DNA from: Microseira wollei NIES-4236
GTDB lineage: Bacteria; Cyanobacteriota; Cyanobacteriia; Cyanobacteriales; Aerosakkonemataceae
Assembly (NCBI RefSeq): GCF_020521235.1
Contig: NZ_BLAY01000041.1
Coordinates: 1 to 61,356, forward strand
Direction of reading: 5' to 3'
DNA: 61,356 bases
The translations under genes and the position numbers were made by a program. Under the pieces are notes generated by a model. It worked only from the letters and a program-made list of their open reading frames with translations. It did no database searches and was not told where the DNA came from. Shown in pieces: positions 26,536-34,390 of this stretch (positions are counted from its first letter, which is position 1; each line of letters opens with the position of its first letter).

Positions 26536-27673
26536 GCTAGCTAAAAGTCAACAAATCCGTAAGGCATTTGTAACCGGAATGTGGATAGTTTTCTTCCTAT
26601 TTGTGTTCGATATCTCGATCAATTTTCTGTTTCCGTATCCATCAGATCCGCGCGTAACTTCCCCCGGACAGCTTAACCTTTATTTTGAATACGGGCGGTC
26701 TGTGGAAGGAAAATTGGCGCGGATGATAGGGCCGACAGACGAATTAAGTGGGCCCGTCGCACAGGCTGGCTGGTTAGACCCAGAAATGTGGAAAAAATTA
26801 AATAGACCCACAAACCCTGCGCCTGGTGAAGATTTGCTTGTTGCCATCTACGGCATGTCATTTTCAAATCATGTGGGTGAGGCGATGAAGGAAATGGATG
26901 CCAAAATCGGGTTAAGATTAATCGCTGGACCGTCTGCGCCACCGAATTACGCATTCGCGGCGTACAACTTAGATCGGGGTAAGCACCAAGCCGATGTAGC
27001 GATTTTAGGGATTCTGGCTTCCAGCGTTAAAGCACTCCGAACAATCAGCGGTTTGACCTGGAATTTTGAAGTGCCTATTCCTTACACTTACCCGCGCTAC
27101 TTTGTGGAAGATGGAAAATTGAAGGCGATTTGGCCTCAAGTTTTGTCGCTGGCTCAACTCCGCGCCGTCAGGCAAGACCAGCAACAGTGGAACGAATTTG
27201 TCACCCAAATTCGAGAAAACGATCAATTCTTTAACTCATTCTTGTTCAAGCGGAATTGGCTGGATAATTCTGCAATTGTACGGCTGATTCGCAGAGCTTA
27301 TGCACAGCGGCATCAGGCGATGATTGCAAATAAAATTTATAATTCAGCCGGGTTCAATGCAGAAATAGACATCCCCGTTTTAAGCGCAATTGTTACCGAT
27401 TTTGCGGCAACGGCTAGAAGTGACGGCAAATTGCCAATTGTGCTTCTGATTAGCGATCGCGGCTATGAAGATCATTTGTTTCAGGCGCTTTCGCCGACTC
27501 TGGAGGGCGCTGCAATTCCCTATATCAGTACTCATAATATTGCTGCGGCTACCGACATCAGAAACTTTGTTGCTGAGGGACACTTCACCAAGAGTGCTAA
27601 CAAATTAATCGCCAAAGCAGTACTAAAGTTGATTAACGAACATTTTGACCGCCGCGATGTCTTGAAGCAATAG
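26501..27673 (+). CDS. SGNH-hydrolase-like partner of the MBOAT enzyme
   Basis: The 390-residue protein has an N-terminal membrane anchor (about 26-46) and then a periplasmic-type domain. IYGMSFSNHVGEAM near 117 resembles the GDS nucleophile block of SGNH esterases or acyltransferases, and EGHFTKSANKLIAKAVLKL near 360 resembles the late Asp/Gly-x-His block. MBOAT genes are commonly paired with such proteins (as in alginate or peptidoglycan acetylation), where the SGNH partner receives the acyl group and puts it on the sugar. The target polymer is unknown. The start at 26501 overlaps the MBOAT stop. Confidence 0.7.
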   Translation: MHLHSIYTLSSKLAKSQQIRKAFVTGMWIVFFLFVFDISINFLFPYPSDPRVTSPGQLNLYFEYGRSVEGKLARMIGPTDELSGPVAQAGWLDPEMWKKLNRPTNPAPGEDLLVAIYGMSFSNHVGEAMKEMDAKIGLRLIAGPSAPPNYAFAAYNLDRGKHQADVAILGILASSVKALRTISGLTWNFEVPIPYTYPRYFVEDGKLKAIWPQVLSLAQLRAVRQDQQQWNEFVTQIRENDQFFNSFLFKRNWLDNSAIVRLIRRAYAQRHQAMIANKIYNSAGFNAEIDIPVLSAIVTDFAATARSDGKLPIVLLISDRGYEDHLFQALSPTLEGAAIPYISTHNIAAATDIRNFVAEGHFTKSANKLIAKAVLKLINEHFDRRDVLKQ

Positions 27674-27855
27674 GGGAAGTTTCAAGTTCAGGACTTACGC
27701 ACGACGCCGCCATCACCTTTGTTTCGACCGTCGTTCGCGAAGCGGAAGGGAGGCATATCTCTCGTTCCCAAACCAACGATTTTTTGTATCACCTTTGTTT
27801 CTTTGCCTGTTCACTTTCTCGGCTCCTCAATAGTCGTTTTTTCTTTACTTTGAGA

Positions 27856-28017
27856 TTGCCTGTAGCAGTTTTAACAACTGTATCGCCGGAGGCGATATGA
27901 GGGCGAGGTGAAGTTGGTTGGGTGATAGGTGCGGGAGTATTGGCGTTGGGGTTATTTTTGATTTCGATTGGGTTTCGGCGGTTTGCGTTGCAATTTTATA
28001 CCAGTGCTTTGAGTTAG
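27856..28017 (+). pseudogene. decayed duplicate of the ABC permease 3' end
   Basis: Aligned with the last 54 codons of the gene at 23909-24691, this segment gives LPVAVLTTVSPEAI, a stop (TGA in place of ATG-TTA), then GEVGWVIGAGVLALGLF and the same ending FYTSALS-stop. The lengths match without gaps. It sits 183 bp beyond the SGNH-like gene, so the MBOAT-SGNH pair is bracketed by an intact and a broken copy of one sequence. Confidence 0.88.
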
Positions 28018-28155
28018 AGCGAATGGGGAGCGCTCGCTGTAAATTTTTGTAAAAAATATTTAAGTTAACCAGGAGATTCCTAGTTTTTCTCGGATCTAAA
28101 TAGCAGAAGGGAAAACAATTCCTTGGCAATACTTAACAATATTTAGAGGTTTAAA

Positions 28156-28545
28156 ATGACAGACGAATCTACAGTTAAACTTACCCTAGCTCTCAAAGAT
28201 CCGGACTTAGAGGAAGAAAGGCTAGATAGGACAACGCGAAATCTATTGCGAGATATAAAAGACCTGGATGGCGTAGAACAAGCAGGTTTGGTGTCACCAG
28301 AAGAAATGCCAGAGGGAGCGAAGGCGTTTGGAGGCACACTACTAGGAATTCTGACGGCTGAGGTCAGCCTACAAAATATTAAGGCTTTGCTGGGATTTGT
28401 GGGCGATCGCTTGGGGGACAAACCGATTGAGATAGAACTCGAAGCCAACGGTAAAAAACTCAAAATCAAAGCCAGCAGTAAGCAAGAGCTAGTAGCAGCG
28501 AATGAGGAAATAGTCAAGCCATTTTTTGCATCCCTGGCTTGTTAG
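28156..28545 (+). CDS. EACC1-like small protein of a caspase conflict module
   Basis: The 129-residue soluble protein resembles the 'effector-associated constant component' EACC1: an N-terminal VKLTLALKDPDLEEERLDRTTRNLLRDIKDLDGVEQAG strand-helix, then GAKAFGGTLLGILTAEVSLQNIKALLGFV, then a two-strand stretch IEIELEANGKKLKIKA and a final helix. EACC1 proteins are found directly before caspase-like or other peptidase effectors in multicellular cyanobacteria and actinobacteria. ATG 28156 is preceded by AGAGGT. It ends 10 bp before the caspase gene, with AGGAGGT in the gap, so the genes form an operon. The name is from memory of the family pattern, so I give moderate certainty. Confidence 0.65.
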   Translation: MTDESTVKLTLALKDPDLEEERLDRTTRNLLRDIKDLDGVEQAGLVSPEEMPEGAKAFGGTLLGILTAEVSLQNIKALLGFVGDRLGDKPIEIELEANGKKLKIKASSKQELVAANEEIVKPFFASLAC

Positions 28546-28555
28546 GAGGTAGCAA

Positions 28556-30262
28556 ATGAATAAGGTGGCACTGCTGATAGGAGTCAGCGAGTATGGTTCG
28601 GGGTTGAACCCGCTCCCTGGTGCAGCCAAAGATGTCGAGGCAATGCAGCGCATTTTGCAGCACCCAGAAATGGGCTGTTTTACCTCAGTAAAACAGTTAA
28701 TTAATCCCGAACGACAAGCGATGGAAGAAGCAATTGAAACTTTATTTTCCGGTTGTCAAAAGGATGACCTCGCACTGCTTTTTTTCACAGGTCACGGCGT
28801 TAAAGATGAGAGCGGCAAGCTTTATTTTGCAACGCGCACCACTCGCAAAAATATCCAGGGAGAACTAATAAAAGCCACAGCCGTTGCAGCCAGTTTTGTA
28901 CAGGATGTTATGAGCGACAGTCGCTCGAAGCGACAGGTGGTAATTCTGGATTGTTGTTTTAGCGGAGCTTTTGCCGAAGGTTGGTCTGCTAAAGATGATG
29001 GGTCTGTGAATCTTCAGGCTCAACTAGGTGGCGAGGGACGTGCGGTTCTCACATCTTCTACTTCAACTCAGTATTCTTTTGAGCAGAAAGAGTTAGACCT
29101 CTCGACTTACACTCATTACCTGGTCGAAGGGATTGAAACGGGTGCAGCAGATTTAGATAATGATGGTGCAATTTCTATTGATGAATTGCACGAGTATGCC
29201 AAAAAGAAAGTCAAAGAAGCCGCTCCCGCGATGAAACCAGAAATTTATGCGGTCAAAGAAGGCTTTAGGATTCTGTTGGCTAATGCACCCAGAGGCGACT
29301 CGAAGCTCAGGTATCGCAAAGAGGTAGAAAATTTTGCCTTTCGCGGCGAGATTTCTCATGTGGGTCGCTCGACATTAGACGAACTGCGAAATAATTTGGG
29401 ATTGCTGCCGGAAGATGCTGCGGCAATTGAAGCTGAAGTTCTTAAACCTTACCAAGAATACAAGCGAAAATTGCAAACATACGAGGAAGTATTTGTTAAG
29501 GCGATTCAAAATGGATATCCTCTTAGTAGCCTGGCTCGCGATGAATTAAAACATTTTCAGCGGGTTTTAGGTTTGAGGGAAGAAGATATCGCTCCGATTG
29601 AAAAGCAACACAAACCCGTTAGATTTAAGCTGAGCGAAGTTGTTTCTAAGAAAGTCTCAGCCTTGAGAAATCCCAGAGCGATCGCTGGGACAGGTACGCT
29701 CGCGGTGGTGCTTTTAACAACCTATTTTCTGGTGATTCCGCAACTGCCCGTTTTTACATGCAGAGTTTTTGAGTCACCTCCTACCTGTACTGAAAAATTC
29801 TACAAGCTCGGCTTAGAAAAGTCTAAGAAAAGAGACTTTAAGGGAGCGATTGAGGATTTCGAGCGCGCGCTTGGCTTCAATCCCATACACGCTAAAACCT
29901 ACCACAGCCGAGGCAGGGCATACTTCAATTTGGGCGACCATCCCAGAGCGATCGCTGATTACGAAACAGCAATTAAAATTAACCCCAACGACTACGAAAC
30001 CTATCAATTTCTCGGAAACGTCTCCGCGAAGTTGAGCAAATATACTCAGGCTATCGAGTATTACAAGAAAGCCATTCAACTCGATAGCCGGGAAATCAAA
30101 GACGCCTACGTTTACGATGACCTGGGGGAAGCTTACTCTAAACTGGGAGACAAGCAGGGAGCGATCGCAGCTTATCAAACCGCCGCAGAACTTTATCAGA
30201 AAAAAGGATATACCCAGCAATACCAAGCGGCATTAGATAAAATAGCCAAACTTCAGGGATAG
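28556..30262 (+). CDS. caspase-family peptidase with membrane segment and TPR repeats
   Basis: The 568-residue protein starts with a caspase (C14) domain (1-240): FFTGHGV with the catalytic His at 80 and ILDCCFSGAF with the Cys at 134. DLDNDGAISIDELHEY near 200 resembles a calcium-binding loop. A helical middle domain follows (about 260-355, RSTLDELRNNLGLLPEDAA ... YPLSSLARDELKHFQRVLGL), then one membrane segment (about 376-397) and four TPR units (about 410-560). The protein is probably membrane-tethered with peptidase and TPR parts on opposite sides or separated by the anchor. With the EACC1-like gene before it, it fits predicted cell-suicide or defence modules. Confidence 0.9.
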   Translation: MNKVALLIGVSEYGSGLNPLPGAAKDVEAMQRILQHPEMGCFTSVKQLINPERQAMEEAIETLFSGCQKDDLALLFFTGHGVKDESGKLYFATRTTRKNIQGELIKATAVAASFVQDVMSDSRSKRQVVILDCCFSGAFAEGWSAKDDGSVNLQAQLGGEGRAVLTSSTSTQYSFEQKELDLSTYTHYLVEGIETGAADLDNDGAISIDELHEYAKKKVKEAAPAMKPEIYAVKEGFRILLANAPRGDSKLRYRKEVENFAFRGEISHVGRSTLDELRNNLGLLPEDAAAIEAEVLKPYQEYKRKLQTYEEVFVKAIQNGYPLSSLARDELKHFQRVLGLREEDIAPIEKQHKPVRFKLSEVVSKKVSALRNPRAIAGTGTLAVVLLTTYFLVIPQLPVFTCRVFESPPTCTEKFYKLGLEKSKKRDFKGAIEDFERALGFNPIHAKTYHSRGRAYFNLGDHPRAIADYETAIKINPNDYETYQFLGNVSAKLSKYTQAIEYYKKAIQLDSREIKDAYVYDDLGEAYSKLGDKQGAIAAYQTAAELYQKKGYTQQYQAALDKIAKLQG

Positions 30263-30272
30263 CCATAATTTT

Positions 30273-31028
30273 CTAAGTAAGAATCTCGACCCCAGAGTTA
30301 GTCACCGCGACGGTATGCTCAAACTGGGCAGAAAGTTTTCGATCTAACGTGAGAGCAGTCCACCCATCATCTAAAACTTCTACTTCCCAAGTCCCCTCAT
30401 TAATCATCGGCTCAATTGTAAATACCATACCCGGTCTTAAACGCTTCCCCGTACCCCGCTTACCATAGTGGGGGATTTCCGGTGCAGCGTGGAAAATCCG
30501 GTGAACGCCGTGTCCGGTAAAATTTCGCACAACCGAAAAGCCTTGGGCTTCTGCGTATTCTTGAATTGCCGCGCCGATATCGCCAATCCGCGCCCCTGGT
30601 TTTACTTCAGCAATGCCTCTTTTGAGACACTCCTGGGTTACTTCTACGAGCTTTTTCGCTTTGGGTGAAGGCGTACCGACGAAGAAAGTTTTAGACGTAT
30701 CGCCGTGGTAACCATCCACCAGCGGCGTCACGTCGATGTTAATAATGTCACCTTCTTTAAGAATTTGCTTAGCGCTGGGGATGCCGTGACATACGACTTC
30801 ATTGACGCTGGTGCAGATAGACTTGGGAAAACCGTGATAGCCAAGGGGGGCGCTTTTAGCACCATGCGCTTTTGTCCAGCGTTCGGCTTCATCGTTGAGT
30901 TCGAGGGTAGTAACTCCTGGTTTTACCATTGGTTCGAGATGCTCCAGGAGTTGAGCAGCTAAACGCCCAGCTTGACGCATTTTATCTAATTCGCGGCTCG
31001 ATAACAGTTCGATGGTTTCGGTGGTCAT
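30273..31028 (-). CDS. map: methionine aminopeptidase type I
   Basis: Map removes the initiator methionine from new proteins. The 251-residue protein has all five expected metal ligands: two Asp in INIDVTPLVDGYHGDTSKTFFVG, His in FTGHGVHRIFH, Glu in FTIEPMINEG and Glu in SAQFEHTVAVT. Length fits type Ia without an extra N-terminal domain. It ends 10 bp from the stop of the caspase gene, which runs the other way, so the two genes converge. Confidence 0.97.
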   Translation of the reverse strand: MTTETIELLSSRELDKMRQAGRLAAQLLEHLEPMVKPGVTTLELNDEAERWTKAHGAKSAPLGYHGFPKSICTSVNEVVCHGIPSAKQILKEGDIINIDVTPLVDGYHGDTSKTFFVGTPSPKAKKLVEVTQECLKRGIAEVKPGARIGDIGAAIQEYAEAQGFSVVRNFTGHGVHRIFHAAPEIPHYGKRGTGKRLRPGMVFTIEPMINEGTWEVEVLDDGWTALTLDRKLSAQFEHTVAVTNSGVEILT

Positions 31029-31135
31029 AGTGTTTTGTTTAATTTTTACTGGTTTTTGGGGCTGTATATATCAGTATCTCCTTAAAAGAACTTGAGTAAG
31101 CTGGGTACACAGCTTACCCTGGATGTTTTGTTGGT

Positions 31136-32020
31136 TTAATCCTGACTCTGGATTTCTATGATTTTTCTGCCAATCCATTGTGCGATCGCGGGGACGACGG
31201 CGTTACCAAGGAGTCTCCGTCTGCGAGAGTCCATCCGGGAGGAAACCCCATCAGCTTTTCCCACTCTGTCCAAGTCAAGTTTCTCGCCACAGAGTATTGG
31301 TCGGTCTGAATGACCTCCTTGATGTCCTCCAGTTTGGGCGCGTAACGTGGGGCAGATGCTTTTTGCCAGGGTATACCCGAAGCCACCGCGACGTTGTACC
31401 ACAAGCGGATTGTCTCCGACAGCGCCTTCACGAAAGCTCGATCCAGTTTGCGTTTGGCTCGATTTTCGCGACGCAGAATCCCCAGACAATTCGCTGCTGT
31501 CAGTAAAGATTCTATAGGCACGTTGCGATCTAAAACTGGCAATAAAGAATACTCGATCTCGGTCGTGGGGTATGCCCGTATCGAGAGCGTTACACGATAG
31601 CCATCCCCCCAAATACCCGTGCGCTTCCAACGTGTCGATAACTGACTCAAGCGCGGTTCCTTGCTCTGCCGAGAGCAACCCAGGCACATTTTCCAACACC
31701 AACCACGCTGGCTGAACTTCTGCAACAAGTTCCATAAATTTGTAGAACAGTCCGCTTCGTTCCCCTGCGAGTCCTTTTCGGTCTGTATTGGCGTTGCTGA
31801 GGTCTTGACAGGGCCATCCGGCACACCATAAGTCAGCGGCAGGGATAGTTGCAGGTATGAGGGTTGTGATGTCTTCATGGATTGGTACGCAAGGCCAGTG
31901 ACGTTTGAGGATTTTTTGGCAAAAGGGGTCTATTTCGCATTGGAATACGACTTTCATTCCCGATCTTTCAAAGCCAAGATCGAACCCACCAATGCCTGTA
32001 AAGAATGAGGCTACCCGCAT
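31136..32020 (-). CDS. DNA cytosine-C5 methyltransferase 1
   Basis: The 294-residue protein has the core C5-methyltransferase motifs in order: I FFTGIGGFDLGFE (residues 6-18), IV GWPCQDLSNAN with the catalytic Cys, VI VLENVPGL, VIII DRDRVFFIA, IX region CPTLRAQTGGHQGG, and X RLLGNAVVPAIAQWIG. It is short, with a small target-recognition part. It lies 13 bp after the nuclease gene on the same strand. Over 31156-31878 the +1 frame is also open for 240 codons (see separate entry). It likely protects the site cut by the neighbouring nuclease. Confidence 0.9.
   Translation of the reverse strand: MRVASFFTGIGGFDLGFERSGMKVVFQCEIDPFCQKILKRHWPCVPIHEDITTLIPATIPAADLWCAGWPCQDLSNANTDRKGLAGERSGLFYKFMELVAEVQPAWLVLENVPGLLSAEQGTALESVIDTLEAHGYLGGWLSCNALDTGIPHDRDRVFFIASFRSQRAYRIFTDSSELSGDSASRKSSQTQTGSSFREGAVGDNPLVVQRRGGFGYTLAKSICPTLRAQTGGHQGGHSDRPILCGEKLDLDRVGKADGVSSRMDSRRRRLLGNAVVPAIAQWIGRKIIEIQSQD
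31156..31878 (-). CDS. overlapping 240-codon frame inside methyltransferase 1
   Basis: An ATG-started frame shifted +1 relative to the methyltransferase covers about 80 percent of it. Its product reads like a known phage and bacterial protein type found next to Dcm genes: GWCWKMCLGCSRQS, then RWKRTGIWGDGYRVTLSI, EYSLLPVLD, LLTAANCLGILRREN, and near the C-terminus WTEWEKLMGFPPGWT. I recall similar 'SLSDVL...LSxxACxGILRRA...' and 'GFPxGWT' proteins from phage genomes; their job is unknown. The frame may be real dual coding (overprinting), or a relic that stays open by chance because of the base bias. It deserves testing. Confidence 0.45.
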   Translation of the reverse strand: MKTSQPSYLQLSLPLTYGVPDGPVKTSATPIQTEKDSQGNEADCSTNLWNLLQKFSQRGWCWKMCLGCSRQSKEPRLSQLSTRWKRTGIWGDGYRVTLSIRAYPTTEIEYSLLPVLDRNVPIESLLTAANCLGILRRENRAKRKLDRAFVKALSETIRLWYNVAVASGIPWQKASAPRYAPKLEDIKEVIQTDQYSVARNLTWTEWEKLMGFPPGWTLADGDSLVTPSSPRSHNGLAEKS

Positions 32021-32033
32021 GATGACCCAAAAT

Positions 32034-33008
32034 TCAAGGGTACGGCCCTAAGAAGCGATCGCCGTTAAAATGGATGATATGAGTCGGTGCATCAGCCACC
32101 CAGACTTCCGTTTCCCAAGCAATTTCATTTAGATATTTTGCCATATCGCTGCGGAGATTAAAAGCAGTGACAAATACAAGCCCAGCAGTAGAATTTTGAA
32201 ATACTGCTTGAAGTTCGTTCCTGCGTTTTGGAGTCACTGGGCCATGACTGGTAGTTGCTTCAACCAGCACCAGCCAATTCTTCTGAACATAGTGAACCAC
32301 AACATCAGGCATCTTTCCATGTGCATCGGCAGTAACACCCAACGCTTCGAGTGACTCGCGATCGAAATAACCCCATTTATCACCCGTATCGCCTACATAA
32401 ATTAGCCTTCCTCCAGGCGTGAATAGCTCGCAGAAATCATTGATAATTTTCTCTATCATAAGATTCTGCCCACCCGGTGACAAAGAGATTTTTTGCCCAG
32501 TTTTCAGCGTCACCGGAATCCGTTGTATCTCGCGTTCTTGAGCAGATCGCTGCTTCAATGTCTTAATAGACGTTAAGTAATTTTTTAGTTGCTCGCTCCA
32601 GTAATTTGTTTGGTAAGTACGAATCAATTCCAGGGCGCGACGCTCAATCTGATAGACGGTTTTTGGACTATTTGTAGGTCTTGAAGGCCAATCTGGATTG
32701 GGAATCAGAAAGCCAGCTTCTACAAACTGATGAACGGTGAAGCGACGAATCGTTTCGCGCGTGTTGGGTGCGTACATTTTACCATATTGTTGGGCAATAA
32801 ACTCCATAATTGGAGTAATGCCGAGTAAAGGATTACTTGCTTCTGTCCACGGTGTATCGACCTTTAAATTAAGCAAAGCTAGTAATGTGAGGGCAGAGCG
32901 TTCGTTTTGCTGAGCGGGTGGTAACCCGATATCTCGGAGGATAGCTTTAGCTTCCTCAATCTTTTTGATAGCTTGAGTTGGATCGGGAGAAATAGGCGTA
33001 TTAGACAT
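32034..33008 (-). CDS. BsuBI/PstI-type restriction endonuclease
   Basis: The 324-residue protein matches the BsuBI/PstI family: a helical N-terminal half that binds DNA (ERSALTLLALLNLK, NTRETIRRFTVHQFVEAGFLIPNPD) and a PD-(D/E)XK-type half with YVGDTGDKWGYFD, MPDVVVHYV and LVLVEATTSHGPVTPKRRNEL. BsuBI and PstI cut CTGCAG, and their usual partner is an N6-adenine methyltransferase. Here the flanking methyltransferases are of the cytosine-C5 type, so the site could differ. It is transcribed with the two methyltransferases: methyltransferase 2, nuclease, methyltransferase 1. Confidence 0.9.
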   Translation of the reverse strand: MSNTPISPDPTQAIKKIEEAKAILRDIGLPPAQQNERSALTLLALLNLKVDTPWTEASNPLLGITPIMEFIAQQYGKMYAPNTRETIRRFTVHQFVEAGFLIPNPDWPSRPTNSPKTVYQIERRALELIRTYQTNYWSEQLKNYLTSIKTLKQRSAQEREIQRIPVTLKTGQKISLSPGGQNLMIEKIINDFCELFTPGGRLIYVGDTGDKWGYFDRESLEALGVTADAHGKMPDVVVHYVQKNWLVLVEATTSHGPVTPKRRNELQAVFQNSTAGLVFVTAFNLRSDMAKYLNEIAWETEVWVADAPTHIIHFNGDRFLGPYP

Positions 33009-33059
33009 GTAGTTGCGAGACGAGTTGATTTATGGCAAGTAGGTTTGCTCAGATCTTGC

Positions 33060-33200
33060 ACCTGTGATTTTCGCCCGCCGTGGACTCAAGTCCAAAGGCT
33101 TTTAGCCCAAGTCCACTTCAGTGGACTGAAATCAGATTAACAGTCCATTTCAATGGACTTTCGCTATTAGCCAGAGAATTGATTCTCTGGCGGTTGTGGA
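33060..33200. repeat. short inverted repeats between restriction genes
   Basis: GGACTCAAGTCC, GTCCACTTCAGTGGAC, AGTCCATTTCAATGGACT and GCCAGAGAATTGATTCTCTGGC are successive hairpin sequences in a 229-bp spacer between nuclease and methyltransferase 2. They may insulate or attenuate the nuclease transcript, or be a mobile palindrome cluster. Confidence 0.7.
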
Positions 33201-33237
33201 CTATGGTACAAGATCTGAGTTTGTCTACAATGTTTCT

Positions 33238-34293
33238 TTAAAAATCAAAAGATAACTGTATATATTGTGCGGGTGAAGTTACCTGCTCAGATGAGATGTT
33301 TTCCAAATTATCTAAGTATGCCCTTACAGAACGCGCTAAAGCTTTTGCTAATAGCGGCGGTACGGCATTCCCAATCTGATTAAACTGACTATTTTCAGAC
33401 CCTTGAAACTCAAACCAATCTGGAAAACTTTGAAGCCGCGCCCCTTCTCTAACTGTTAGCCTTCTGCGGCGTCCGTCGGGTAAGCGGATTCGCAACATAT
33501 CGCCAGTTGCACCGCATAGATTGCGGCAAGTGACTGTTCTAGCAGGCGCGTCAAGATGTAAGTCTCTTGGTCTAATACATTTAGAGGCTTTCTCATATTT
33601 TTTGACATATTCATCCATACTGCTCGTGAGGAATTTTGATTCAGGGGTGGCTGATAATGCCAGTTCTCCTAATGCTTCTCCTGCTGTATAATGCCAGGAT
33701 GAATTTGTTTTTTGAGGCCATTTCCAACCGCCTTTATGGGCTACGCAGAAAAGCCGCTCTCTCCGTTGTGGAACTCCATAGTCAACTGCATTTAAAATTT
33801 GCCATTCAACAAAATAGTTTAATTTTTGCAAAGCCTTGACAATTTCTTGAAAATAAGCTTGATTCCGAAATAACATTCCTCGCACGTTCTCAAATAAGGC
33901 AAGTTTAGGACGATACCGCTCAACGGCAGATAGAAATGTGGGAAAACCATCGCGGCTATCTTTTAATCCTCGTTGATTTCCTCCCACGCTAAAAGGTTGA
34001 CATGGAGGGCCACCAATTATGACATCGGCTTCATCAACTAAATCCGATCCAGGTGTTAAATTAACTTGATAGCATGAACTTTGGAGATTGTGTCGATAAG
34101 TCGCGCTGGCATCTGCTAACATTTCGTAGCCAATCGTTCTAAAACCTGCGGCTTCAAAACCAAACGCCAAACCGCCACAACCAGCAAACATATCTATAAC
34201 TAACGGCGCATCTGGTTGGTTTGACGATAGTTGCAGTTCTTGTTCGATTAGCGCTAGATAAGGAAGTTTATTTGTGAGTATTTTTGAGGTCAT
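33238..34293 (-). CDS. DNA cytosine-C5 methyltransferase 2
   Basis: The 351-residue protein is a complete C5 methyltransferase: motif I VIDMFAGCGGLAFGFEAAG (33-51), IV GGPPCQPFSVGGNQRG with the catalytic Cys, VI FENVRGM, VIII QRRERLFCVA, the target-recognition part up to residue 255, IX TVTCRNLCGATGD, and X QIGNAVPPLLAKALA. It is only distantly related to methyltransferase 1. Presence of two C5 enzymes around one nuclease suggests an asymmetric site needing both strands handled separately, or that one is an orphan. Confidence 0.93.
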   Translation of the reverse strand: MTSKILTNKLPYLALIEQELQLSSNQPDAPLVIDMFAGCGGLAFGFEAAGFRTIGYEMLADASATYRHNLQSSCYQVNLTPGSDLVDEADVIIGGPPCQPFSVGGNQRGLKDSRDGFPTFLSAVERYRPKLALFENVRGMLFRNQAYFQEIVKALQKLNYFVEWQILNAVDYGVPQRRERLFCVAHKGGWKWPQKTNSSWHYTAGEALGELALSATPESKFLTSSMDEYVKKYEKASKCIRPRDLHLDAPARTVTCRNLCGATGDMLRIRLPDGRRRRLTVREGARLQSFPDWFEFQGSENSQFNQIGNAVPPLLAKALARSVRAYLDNLENISSEQVTSPAQYIQLSFDF

Positions 34294-34390
34294 ATAGTTC
34301 GGGTATAGTTTCCGGATAGCAGTGGAGACACGAAAGCGATCGCTAAACCAATGCTATCGCTTTCCTTGCCCATAAATCAAACAAATTTCC

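Noticed and set aside
26673-26954. Leftward 93-codon frame within the SGNH-like gene
   Set aside because: Composition is not protein-like, and the overlapped gene has clear domain features and operon linkage with MBOAT.
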